A stretch of DNA of 27,422 bases from DATEZO01 sp035255485. Its GTDB lineage: Bacteria; Pseudomonadota; Gammaproteobacteria; Burkholderiales; Burkholderiaceae_D. Positions 1-7,303 of the stretch are shown here, in pieces; the first letter of the stretch is position 1; the number at the start of each line of letters is the position of its first letter. Below the pieces are notes generated by a model. The model did no database searches. It saw only the letters and a program-made list of their open reading frames with translations, and had not been told where the DNA came from. Position numbers and translations under genes: made by a program. The stretch is taken from assembly GCA_035255485.1 (NCBI GenBank), contig DATEZO010000084.1, forward strand, positions 1 to 27,422. The letters are read 5' to 3'.

Positions 1-181
1 TGCCAGTTGCCGGTCGCCCGCCAGATTCCTTGCATCGCCAGTCAAGGCGGCCAGTGCACCGACCCGTTTTCGATTGCGGCACCTCAAGAGGGTGGATCAC
101 ACACCATTTCATTCCGGCGGCGCATGCTAAATTGTCCCTAGACCCTATACCAACTCAAGCCGGACCAACGAAAGCGCCATC

Positions 182-736
182 ATGGACAGTATAAATGAGA
201 TCAAAGGCGACAAGCGCCCTGTTGCCGCATCCGGCCATGGCTGGCAGGTCGCATGGGGAGTGCTGCTGATCGTCGCCGGCATTCTGGCTATCCTGATGCC
301 TGGGGTTGCTGCACTGGCTACCGCATTGATGTTCGGCTGGTTGCTGCTGTTCGCCGGAGGAGTTGAAATTGCCTATGCAATCCAGACGCGCGGCAAGGAA
401 GGCTTTGGCTGGAAGCTGATCTCCGGTCTCCTGACCTTGCTGCTTGGCTTCGGCATCCTGGCAATGCCGCTGGCGGGGGTCGCATCGCTCGCGCTACTGG
501 TCGGAGGATTTCTATTCGCCGGCGGTATCGCCCGGGCGATGTTAGCGTTCCGGATGAAACCACGGCGCGGCTGGGGCCTGATATTGTTTGACGGAGTGCT
601 ATCGATTGTTGTATCGATACTGATTGCCATCGGTTGGCCCGAAAGCTCATTGGCGATCATCGGTTTCCTGACCGGCTTCTCGCTGTTTTCAACCGGTATC
701 TGGCGCATCATATTGGCGCGGCATTTCTCCGCGTGA
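182..736 (+). CDS. HdeD family (DUF308) membrane protein
   Basis: A 184-residue protein made almost entirely of hydrophobic segments: about six predicted transmembrane helices between residues 24 and 175, paired by short Gly-rich loops such as LLIVAGILAILMPGVAAL and LLLGFGILAMPLAGVASL. The repeated 'G-ILAxxxP' turn and the length fit the HdeD/DUF308 family of inner-membrane proteins, whose E. coli member is linked to acid resistance. The ribosome site is weak (GAAAG about 8 nt upstream), so a nearby start is possible but no better one is seen. It stands alone, followed by a 340-bp gap. Family assignment is good; the acid-stress role is carried over from the family only. Confidence 0.85.
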   Translation: MDSINEIKGDKRPVAASGHGWQVAWGVLLIVAGILAILMPGVAALATALMFGWLLLFAGGVEIAYAIQTRGKEGFGWKLISGLLTLLLGFGILAMPLAGVASLALLVGGFLFAGGIARAMLAFRMKPRRGWGLILFDGVLSIVVSILIAIGWPESSLAIIGFLTGFSLFSTGIWRIILARHFSA

Positions 737-1077
737 TGTCTCGTACGCGTCTAATGAACTTGATCCGATCGAATACATAGTGCATTTTCAATGGAATGGC
801 TCTGTCGCAGTGCGTCATTCCAATCAACGCAGTCTTGATGAGTCATATACTCCATATGTTGGCATTCCATGACGACCATGGAATGCTGGTGCTTCACCTA
901 TACTCCACCATTTATTCGATATGGCAGGGGAATCATGACGGTAAACGGGGCATGGCCCCAGATGTTAAGAGTGAACTTTGCTCATTATTTTTATCAAATA
1001 AACCATATACGAGGTCTTCTTCCGGATAATCAATTTAATCAATTTGCCGTCGCCATATTGGCAAAAAGGAAACGCAT
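737..1077. other. Intergenic region with GGAATG dyads
   Basis: No convincing gene: the short open frames here lack ribosome sites and family-like composition. The region holds two inverted repeats built from the same word. One is TGGAATG (792-798) facing CATTCCA (816-822). The other is a perfect 10-bp dyad, GCATTCCATG (862-871) facing CATGGAATGC (877-886) with a 5-nt spacer. A smaller GGGGC/GCCCC hairpin sits at 947-959. They could be operators for the aldo/keto reductase gene that starts at 1078 or transcript structures; the sequence does not decide. Confidence 0.4.
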
Positions 1078-2061
1078 ATGGAAAAGCGTAATCTGGGTGC
1101 CGGCCTGCAAGTTTCTGCCATTGGGCTCGGCTGTATGGGAATGTCCGAATTTTATGGCGGGCGCGATGAGACCGAAGCGATTTCCACTATTCATCGAGCC
1201 ATCGAACTAGGGATTACATTGCTCGATACGGCCGATATGTATGGTGTCGGCAAGAATGAAGAACTGGTCGGACGGGCAATCCAGGGAAAGCGCCACCAAG
1301 TGATTCTGGCGACCAAGTTTGGCAATGTAAGGGGCGAGGATGGAAGCTTTCGCGGCGTGAACGGCAAGCCCGAATACGTGCGCCAGGCATGCGAGGCAAG
1401 CCTAAAACGGCTTGGGGTAGAAGTAATCGATCTATATTATCAACATCGTGTCGACCCTGCGACACCCATTGAAGACACAATTGGCGCCATGGCAGACCTT
1501 GTTCGGGAAGGCAAGGTCCGCTGGCTTGGATTGTCAGAAGCTGCCGCCACCACGGTACGCCGGGCACATGCAGTGCATCCGATCGCTGCACTACAAACCG
1601 AGTATTCCCTATGGAGCCGCGATCCGGAGGACGAGCTCCTGCCGACAGTGCGTGAACTCGGGATCGGATTCGTTCCCTATAGTCCACTGGGCCGGGGTTT
1701 TCTTACAGGTCAAATAAAAAGTATCGACGATCTTGAACCGGACGACTATCGTCGCCAGTCACCGCGTTTCCAGAATGAAAACTTTCAGAAGAACCTGGGT
1801 CTGGTCAGGGAAATCGAGTTGATTGCAAAAGACAAGGGCTGTACGCCATCACAGCTTGCGTTAGCCTGGGTGCTCGCGCAAGGGAAAGATATTGTTCCGA
1901 TTCCCGGCACAAAGCGTCGCAAGTATCTCGAATTGAATGTGGCGGCGCTGGATATACGATTGACTTCCGAGGATTTAACCCGCATTGATCGTGTAATTCC
2001 TCCGGGCGCCGCTGCCGGGACGCGTTATGCCGCACCGCAGATGAGCGCGTTAAATCGCTGA
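1078..2061 (+). CDS. Aldo/keto reductase
   Basis: A full-length 327-residue NADPH-dependent aldo/keto reductase, expected to be a soluble TIM-barrel enzyme reducing aldehydes or ketones. Visible family features are the N-terminal GLGCMGMSEFYG strand and loop, the catalytic Asp and Tyr in LLDTADMYG (residues about 48-56), the catalytic Lys in ILATKFG, the His in YYQHRVD, and the NADPH-binding end IPGTKRRKYLELN. The start has a good ribosome site (AAAAAGGAAACGCAT before ATG). The region SEAAATTVRRAHAVHPIAALQTEYSLW matches, with many substitutions, the remnant on the other strand at 6572-7105, so the window carries two paralogues, one broken. Substrate cannot be named. The closest general type is the YhdN/IolS-like AKR group. 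Confidence 0.9.
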   Translation: MEKRNLGAGLQVSAIGLGCMGMSEFYGGRDETEAISTIHRAIELGITLLDTADMYGVGKNEELVGRAIQGKRHQVILATKFGNVRGEDGSFRGVNGKPEYVRQACEASLKRLGVEVIDLYYQHRVDPATPIEDTIGAMADLVREGKVRWLGLSEAAATTVRRAHAVHPIAALQTEYSLWSRDPEDELLPTVRELGIGFVPYSPLGRGFLTGQIKSIDDLEPDDYRRQSPRFQNENFQKNLGLVREIELIAKDKGCTPSQLALAWVLAQGKDIVPIPGTKRRKYLELNVAALDIRLTSEDLTRIDRVIPPGAAAGTRYAAPQMSALNR

Positions 2062-2075
2062 GTACGAAAGCATAA

Positions 2076-2541
2076 ATGAGAGCAGCCATGATCATTTGCT
2101 GTGCGATTCTTGGCGCATCGCTTAATGCCGCATATGCGCAGGACAAATCAAGCGGCGCAACAATCGCTGCCAAGGGAAGCGCAGGTGCCGCGGCATGCGT
2201 CAGCTGTCATGGCGTGAACGGGGAGGGCAATGCTGCAGCCGGCTTTCCGCGCCTGGCGGGACTCAATGCCACCTATATCGTGTCGCAGCTGGAAGGATTG
2301 GGCGGGCATGCATGACATCAAAAACGCTGCCGGCTTCATCAAGGCCGACATGCCGCTTGGCCTGGGTGGCAAGCTGACAGATCAGGAAGCCTGGGATGTG
2401 GCAACCTTCATGGACAGCCATGAACGGCCACAGGACCCGCGTTTTCAAGGCTCGGTCGCGGAAACGCGCAAGAAATACCATGATGATCCGACGTCGATGT
2501 ATGGCATGACTGTCGGCGGGCATGTTCTGGGCGGGAAGTAA
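2076..2541 (+). pseudogene. Broken chimeric c-type cytochrome
   Basis: The first frame (from ATG 2076) encodes a signal peptide ending AAYAQ and a class I cytochrome c start with one haem motif CVSCH followed by GVNGEGNAAAGFPRLAGLNATYIVSQL, the style of cytochrome c4/c553. It hits a stop at 2313-2315. The continuation lies in the next frame from about 2295 to 2541: GMHDIKNAAGFIKADMP, then QEAWDVATFMDSHERPQDPRF. That is the style of the C-terminal part of TsdA-like dihaem cytochromes. The two halves appear to come from different positions of different cytochromes and are joined out of frame in the GGGCGGGCATGCATGAC stretch. The result cannot make a normal protein. A sequencing error alone would explain the frameshift but not the mixed family character. 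Confidence 0.7.
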
Positions 2542-2600
2542 ATACACATCCATCGGGCGGATCAGTTCGCCTGATTTGAATCGTTCACTCAAGGGGTGAG

Positions 2601-3236
2601 ATGGAATCGAATCGCTTTACCGATGCGGCAGAAACCTGGAATAGCCGGTATGACCAGCCCGACTTCCTGTTTGGCACGGCACCGAATGCCTATCTCGCGA
2701 GCCACTGCGATCTCTTTTACCCAGGAAAAAAAGTGCTCGCGGTCGCGGACGGGGAGGGCAGGAACAGCGTGTGGCTAGCCAGCCAGGGGCTCGATGTCGA
2801 TGCATTCGATATTTCGACCATTGCCGTTGAAAAGGCAAAATCCCTTGCTGAAGCCGAGCGCGTCCAAGTCCATTTCAGTGTTTCGGACTGCGACTCGTGG
2901 ACCTGGGCGCCTTCTGCTTATGATTATGTGGTGGCAATCTTCGTGCAATTCGCCGATCCTGCAATGCGTGAACGGCTGTTTGCCAACATGGTGAAAACGC
3001 TCAAGCCCGGCGGATATCTGCTCTTGCAGGGCTACACGCCGAAACAGCTCGACTACAAGACGGGCGGCCCGCCTCATGCTGAAAACCTTTATACGGAAGC
3101 CTTGTTGCAATCGATGTTTGCGGAGCTGGAGATGCTTGAACTGCGCACCTATGAAGCGATCCTCGACGAGGGATCGCAGCATTGTGGGCAATCCGCATTG
3201 ATCGGGATGGTCGCGAAAAAACCTGCCGTTTCATGA
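2601..3236 (+). CDS. TehB-like class I SAM-dependent methyltransferase
   Basis: A 211-residue soluble methyltransferase. The opening WNSRYDQPDFLFGTAPNAYL is typical of a small TehB/thiopurine-like group. Motif I is VLAVADGEGRNSVWLASQG (residues about 45-63), where a typical G-x-G-x-G is partly replaced (ADGEGRN, as in this family). The acidic ribose-binding position is in VDAFDIS, and the post-motif LKPGGYLLLQGYTPKQ is present. The ATG has a ribosome site (AAGGGGTGAG). It ends convergently with aioA. It is not ArsM-like: it is shorter and lacks the conserved Cys set of arsenite methyltransferases, so a direct arsenic role is not supported. TehB relatives are linked to tellurite resistance, but the substrate here is unknown. 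Confidence 0.85.
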   Translation: MESNRFTDAAETWNSRYDQPDFLFGTAPNAYLASHCDLFYPGKKVLAVADGEGRNSVWLASQGLDVDAFDISTIAVEKAKSLAEAERVQVHFSVSDCDSWTWAPSAYDYVVAIFVQFADPAMRERLFANMVKTLKPGGYLLLQGYTPKQLDYKTGGPPHAENLYTEALLQSMFAELEMLELRTYEAILDEGSQHCGQSALIGMVAKKPAVS

Positions 3237-3237
3237 A

Positions 3238-3290
3238 CCGGCCTAGTTAACCATTCACGGTGGTGGTGGACATCACCGATGCGGGGCCGG
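3238..3290. terminator. Possible bidirectional terminator between convergent genes
   Basis: The 62-bp gap between the methyltransferase stop and the aioA stop holds a nested inverted repeat: CCGGCC (3238-3243) facing GGCCGG (3285-3290), and inside it CGGTG (3258-3262) facing CACCG (3274-3278). No clear T-tract follows on either strand, so this is a weak call based on position and symmetry. Confidence 0.3.
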
Positions 3291-3298
3291 ATCATGAC

Positions 3299-5782
3299 TT
3301 AAGCGAAACGTCGATCCTTGAGGCTAACACTGGTCTTCCAGTCAGCGACACTACCTACCCGCCTGATGCTGCCCCAAGTGCCTTTGTAGTAAGGCACCAC
3401 GTTGCGATCGGTCCATGATGTGACTACGTGGCCGTGCACGCCCTTGATGTAGCCGAACAGCATGAAGGTCTGTCCCGGCTTGGCTGATTTCAGCGGGTAG
3501 GCCATCGCGTAGGTGCTGCCGAAATCGTTATAGACTTCGACTATATCGCCCGGCGCTACGCCCATGGATTTGGCATCCTCCGGGTTTATCTCAATGAAGG
3601 CCATCGGATAGCGGTCGCGCACAAACGAATTGTACTGGTCGTGGTAGGCGGTTTGCCATACCTCATTGGCGCGACCACTGTTGATCCAGTACTTGTGTTT
3701 GGCCTTTTGATCGGCCACCATTTTCGGCAGGCCGTTCCATGGCGCGGGCTTGAACTCCGCCTTGCCGTCCTTGGTGTCGAACTTGCCGTCCGCGTAGAGA
3801 ATTTCCGTGCCGATAAGCTTGTCGCCCCTGACCTCCTTGATCGGTAGCTGCACGCCGTTGTTGCCAGCTTTGCGCAGCAAGTCGTAGGTGGCCATATAGC
3901 CAGTTTCGCCACCTTGGCTGTCGATTGGCCCGACGCCCGGGCGACCGGCGCGGCGGAAACCGTCGTTGAAGGCATCTTCCTCGGTCTTCCAGTCGAATCC
4001 ATCAAAGCGCTTGGCCATCTCGGTCTTGCCTTCGCGCAGGTACATCGCCTTGAGCGTGTTGGCAATATCGGCTGCGATCAGGCAGTCTGCCTTGGCTGAT
4101 CCAGGTGCGTCCATGAACTTCTCCGACAGCCGCAAGCGGCGCTCGCCATTCATCGAAGTGAGATTGATCTCGCCCGGCTGCGCCGCCGGCAGCATCATGT
4201 GCGCCTCCTCGGAGACGGTAGTCGGGTAGAGGTTCATCGCAGCGATATACATCCCCCCCTTGTTCTTGCAGGCGTCGTAGATCGCGTCGACAAGCTGTTC
4301 CACTGAGGCGCCCTTGGCACGGGCAATGGCCTCGTTGACGATCTCGGCGCGACGATGCAAGACCATGCGGTGTTCTTCGGCATTGACCGTGGTCTGGAAT
4401 GGGTTGGTACCCCATAGCGTGTACATCAGACCTTTGCCGTGGATAACCTCTTGATCGATATAGATCTTCTTGTCGCCGGGATACGGCGGCCGAGTGTAGC
4501 CCTCTTGATGTCCGCCCATGCGACACACGCCGGTGCCGCGCCGCCCGACGTTCTGGGTAGCCAGCACCAGGCTCACCAGAGCGCTCTGGATGACGTAGTT
4601 ATCATTGCCCCAGATGATGCCTTTTTCGTACGCGTGGAAGGTACGCGGGCGTTGGCCCGAGCCCATGGGTTTGTAGGCCCATTCGGCGGCCTGTTTGATC
4701 TTGTCAACTGAAACGCCGGTCGCACGCGAACCTTCTTCGAGCGACATATGGTTGGTCTTGACGGCATCGTCGAAACCGCGCGTGGCCTTGGCAATAAACG
4801 CCTTGTCGTGCCATCCCTGCGCGACCACATAGGTGAGCAGGGTGTTGAACAGGGCGGTATCGCTGCCGGGTTCAATATCGAGGTGCAGCACGTTGCCCTT
4901 GCCGGCGACTTGCTCGGAAATCGCCACCGTGGCCGAGCGACGCGGATCCACGATGATGATCTTCGCGGCTGCGGCGGTTTCGCCGGGGAACCGCTTTTTC
5001 TTCTTGTCCAGTGAGCCGCCGGACAGGTTGGGCACCCAGTGATTCAGGAAATAATTAGTCTGTGTTTCGTACGAGTTGCATCCGATGGCGAAAATGCAGT
5101 CGGCCAACTCGGCATCTTCGTAGCTGTTGTTGAGTTCGCCGATACCCATCTCGCGGGTGGCATGGCATTCGGAGTTGTAGGCCGGACGGTTGTGGATACG
5201 CACCATCGGCGTTTGCAACGCGCTGAACATCAGTTTGCCCGTACCCCAGGTGTTTTCGAAGCCGCCGCCGGCGCCGCCGTGATCGAAGCAGTCGTAGAAC
5301 AGGCCGCTGGGGCCATCGTTATCGAGAATCTTCTTGGTCAGGCTGGCGTATATGGCGAGCGCATTGTCCCAACTGGTATCGAGCCACTGGTCGCCGTGAT
5401 AAACGCGCGGATTTTTCAGGCGCTCGCGGCCAATGCCATCATGACTGTACATATACGATGCCGTCTTGCCGCCACGGGTGGATGACAAGCCGCTATTGAC
5501 CACGCATTCCTTGTCCGGCACGGCCATGATGCTCCAGCGCTTGCCGCCATGATCGGTAATGGTATTGGTCATGGCCTGCGTCATGACCACGCTCATCGGG
5601 GGGAGTTGCCGGCGGAAATCCAGGCCAAGTGCATTCTGGTTCGGCGCACGGCCGCCCTCGCGGTTGGCGTCCCACTTGTAGACGTGATAGCCGCAGCCCA
5701 CGATACAGAAGTGGCAGGTCATATTAGTGCGCTGCGCATCTTTGGGCGGCAGGGCGATGCGATCCTTGATATTGGTCGACAT
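3299..5782 (-). CDS. aioA: Arsenite oxidase large (molybdopterin) subunit AioA
   Basis: An 827-residue catalytic subunit of periplasmic arsenite oxidase, the usual length for AioA. It oxidises arsenite to arsenate at a molybdenum bis-MGD centre and passes electrons through a [3Fe-4S] cluster to the Rieske subunit. The N-terminal TNMTCHFCIVGCGYHVYKW motif supplies the cluster cysteines (Cys23, Cys26, Cys30). The fourth position falls in a Ser-containing segment near residue 100, consistent with the 3Fe rather than 4Fe cluster of this family. There is no signal peptide, as expected, because AioA is exported with the Tat-bearing AioB. The start has GAGGAG 7 nt upstream and lies 10 nt after aioB, so the two form one operon. 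No aioXSR, cytochrome c or molybdenum cofactor gene follows on this strand. The segment is a minimal module. Confidence 0.97.
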   Translation of the reverse strand: MSTNIKDRIALPPKDAQRTNMTCHFCIVGCGYHVYKWDANREGGRAPNQNALGLDFRRQLPPMSVVMTQAMTNTITDHGGKRWSIMAVPDKECVVNSGLSSTRGGKTASYMYSHDGIGRERLKNPRVYHGDQWLDTSWDNALAIYASLTKKILDNDGPSGLFYDCFDHGGAGGGFENTWGTGKLMFSALQTPMVRIHNRPAYNSECHATREMGIGELNNSYEDAELADCIFAIGCNSYETQTNYFLNHWVPNLSGGSLDKKKKRFPGETAAAAKIIIVDPRRSATVAISEQVAGKGNVLHLDIEPGSDTALFNTLLTYVVAQGWHDKAFIAKATRGFDDAVKTNHMSLEEGSRATGVSVDKIKQAAEWAYKPMGSGQRPRTFHAYEKGIIWGNDNYVIQSALVSLVLATQNVGRRGTGVCRMGGHQEGYTRPPYPGDKKIYIDQEVIHGKGLMYTLWGTNPFQTTVNAEEHRMVLHRRAEIVNEAIARAKGASVEQLVDAIYDACKNKGGMYIAAMNLYPTTVSEEAHMMLPAAQPGEINLTSMNGERRLRLSEKFMDAPGSAKADCLIAADIANTLKAMYLREGKTEMAKRFDGFDWKTEEDAFNDGFRRAGRPGVGPIDSQGGETGYMATYDLLRKAGNNGVQLPIKEVRGDKLIGTEILYADGKFDTKDGKAEFKPAPWNGLPKMVADQKAKHKYWINSGRANEVWQTAYHDQYNSFVRDRYPMAFIEINPEDAKSMGVAPGDIVEVYNDFGSTYAMAYPLKSAKPGQTFMLFGYIKGVHGHVVTSWTDRNVVPYYKGTWGSIRRVGSVADWKTSVSLKDRRFA

Positions 5783-5792
5783 GGCTGGCTCC

Positions 5793-6320
5793 TCAAAGGA
5801 TATTGGCCTGACGGCCGTAGATCAAGCCATCAACACCGACGGCCGTGAGAGCGTCGCTCTTAGCGTCATACTCCAACAATATCCTGGGCAAGTCTTCTGT
5901 GGCCTGACCGCACACCATCTGGCCGCTGTCCTCGGGATCAAACATCGAAAAATGACATCCGCATTTGAATACCTTGGTGCCGCCATCGTAGGCCACCGGA
6001 CAGCCCATGTGAGTGCACATTGCGCTGTAGGCAACGATATCCTTGTCAGGCCCAACGCCATCGGGCACGGGCGATCCCAAGCGGAGGGCGTAGCAGGGGG
6101 AACTCGCATCCGGATAGGTAAATTGCACTGGCTGGTTAACCGGCAGACCTGCGGCTTTGCCGACAGTGCGCGTTGGGTAATTCAGCGTCGTCGTCGCTGT
6201 CAATCCGGGCGTGGCTGCCTGCGCCCCCGCCGCGGGTAGTACTGCCGCGCCGACGGCGGCCGCAGCCATACCGCCGCTCGATTTCAGAAACATTCTGCGG
6301 CTGCGCTTAATTTCTTCCAT
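5793..6320 (-). CDS. aioB: Arsenite oxidase small (Rieske) subunit AioB
   Basis: A 175-residue Rieske [2Fe-2S] protein with a Tat signal (SRRMFLKSSGG at residues 7-17, then an Ala-rich hydrophobic stretch ending AGAQA). The cluster motifs are CTHMGC (Cys102, His104, Cys107) and CGCH (Cys120, Cys122, His123). The two non-ligand cysteines are present, so the disulfide seen in many Rieske proteins is possible. The chosen ATG at 6320 has AGAGGAAACACC before it. The frame remains open to an ATG at 6350, but that one has no ribosome site and would push the Tat motif inward. First gene of aioBA. It carries the pair to the periplasm and passes electrons on to a cytochrome not encoded intact here. Confidence 0.96.
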   Translation of the reverse strand: MEEIKRSRRMFLKSSGGMAAAAVGAAVLPAAGAQAATPGLTATTTLNYPTRTVGKAAGLPVNQPVQFTYPDASSPCYALRLGSPVPDGVGPDKDIVAYSAMCTHMGCPVAYDGGTKVFKCGCHFSMFDPEDSGQMVCGQATEDLPRILLEYDAKSDALTAVGVDGLIYGRQANIL

Positions 6321-6372
6321 GGTGTTTCCTCTATGTTGTTGAACGGGCACGCTTTAAACCCACGCCTGGACA

Positions 6373-6386
6373 GCGGTTGCAACACC
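6373..6386 (-). promoter_or_regulatory. Minimal sigma-54-like element upstream of aioB
   Basis: On the minus strand the segment reads TGGTGTTGCAACCGCTG, which has the GG-N10-GC spacing of a -24/-12 promoter, 52 nt before the aioB start. Only the invariant GG and GC fit well; the rest departs from the TGGCAC-N5-TTGC consensus. It is listed because aio operons of Herminiimonas are known to use RpoN. Spacing alone could occur by chance. Confidence 0.25.
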
Positions 6387-6419
6387 ATTTCATTTTCACT
6401 TGATCAATCAGCGATTTGA

Positions 6420-6433
6420 TTGACAAATGTCAA
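6420..6433. promoter_or_regulatory. FNR/CRP-family dyad upstream of aioBA
   Basis: TTGACAAATGTCAA matches the FNR/ANR/DNR half-site pattern TTGAY-N4-RTCAA at all specified positions. It is centred about 106 nt upstream of the aioB start and close to the end of the dehydrogenase stub at 6448. A second, self-complementary TTGATCAA lies at 6400-6407. This suggests redox or oxygen control of aioBA, or use of the dyad by another activator. Perfect match is seen; function is inferred. Confidence 0.45.
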
Positions 6434-6447
6434 GCCTTCTTGCGGCC

Positions 6448-6549
6448 TTAGCCATGCTTTTCAACGGGTCTTGTCACATGTCTCGAGCCAGGAAATCCGC
6501 TGCTGGCGCCGGTAATGACGACCATTTTTCCTGCAATATTGCTTTCCAT
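6448..6549 (-). pseudogene. 5' stub of a short-chain dehydrogenase/reductase
   Basis: A 33-codon frame starting at ATG 6549 with an excellent ribosome site (AAGGAGCTGAGT). It begins with the N-terminal Rossmann signature IAGKMVVITGASSG, the TGxxxGxG nucleotide-binding start of the SDR family, then loses family character after about residue 18 and stops. An SDR is normally about 240-280 residues, so more than 85% is missing. It begins 22 nt after the stop of the aldo/keto reductase remnant, so the two were once an operon. The break marks the junction with the aioBA segment. Confidence 0.7.
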
Positions 6550-6571
6550 ACTCAGCTCCTTCGGCTTCCAA

Positions 6572-7105
6572 TCAGCGGTTCACGAGTTGCTGCCTGTCTT
6601 GCGAGTAGCAGGCACCTTGAACCTCAATTTTCGAGACGGCGGTTTCGATACCTTTCAAATCGTCTTGCGTGAGTTCGATTGCAGCGGCGCTGATGTTTTC
6701 TTCGAGGCGGTGCAATTTCGTAGTGCCCGGAATCGGCACGATCCACGGCTTCTGGGCCAACAGCCATGCAAGCGCGATCTGTGCCGACGTCGCTTGCTTG
6801 CGGGCTGCAATGCCGGCTATGACATCGACCAGGGCGTGATTGGCCTTGCGGGCATCCGGCGCGAAGCGCGGCACGGTATTACGGAAGTCGGTGCTGTCGA
6901 ACTTCGTGTTTTCGTCGATCGCACCGGTCAGAAAGCCCTTGCCGAGTGGACTGAAGGGAATAAAGCCGATCTGAAGTTCTTCCAACGTCGGCAGGATTTC
7001 CTTTTCTGGCTCCCGCCACCACAAGGAGTATTCGCTCTGGACAGCGGTGACCGGCTGAACGGCATGAGCACTGCGAATAGTCTGTGTTGGTGGGTGGCAC
7101 TCAAG
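6572..7105 (-). pseudogene. N-terminally truncated aldo/keto reductase
   Basis: Translation of the minus strand gives TIRSAHAVQPVTAVQSEYSLWWREPE from about 7085, then a clean C-terminal half through PFSPLGKGFLTG and the cofactor-binding IPGTTKLHRLEENI to a stop at 6572. Upstream of about 7105 the frame meets a TGA and homology is lost, so the first 150 or so residues, with the catalytic Asp-Tyr-Lys-His set, are absent. An internal Met at 7024 could start a 150-residue product, but it could not be an active enzyme. It is paralogous to the intact gene at 1078 and closest to it in the C-terminal half. Confidence 0.8.
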
Positions 7106-7199
7106 CTTTCATCGATTCTCACATTCGATGCGACGAACATTGACTATCGGGACGAGCAATCAGCGAAACGCGCGGATATTTCAAATTTGAATTACAGGA

Positions 7200-7233
7200 C
7201 GCGGTGGAGAGTGCAGCACCGCGTTAATTTTTT
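7200..7233 (+). terminator. Rho-independent terminator-like hairpin
   Basis: CGCGGTG (7200-7206) pairs with CACCGCG (7217-7223) around a 10-nt loop and is followed by TTAATTTTTT. It points rightward, toward the prophage, but no plus-strand gene lies just upstream. It may be a relic of a gene lost at this junction. Confidence 0.5.
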
Positions 7234-7303
7234 CGACATGATTTGCCATTTTTCGAATTTGAATTGTCGGAACCAAGGATAAGTGTCCGACAGAGTCAGT
7301 TTA

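Noticed and set aside
796..1029. Short open frame as a gene upstream of the aldo/keto reductase
   Set aside because: No ribosome site, odd composition, overlaps both inverted repeats and another short frame.
2601..3236. Arsenite methyltransferase ArsM because of the neighbouring aioA
   Set aside because: Too short and without the conserved cysteines; the opening motif fits a TehB-like family, and the gene is convergent rather than in the aio operon.
6345..6360. A canonical sigma-54 promoter directly before aioB
   Set aside because: GGGCACGC is on the wrong strand and no TTGC follows at the right distance; only the weaker GG-N10-GC element at 6373-6386 was kept, at low confidence.
6515..7282. 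A 255-codon plus-strand frame
   Set aside because: It is antisense to the recognisable aldo/keto reductase remnant and has no independent support.
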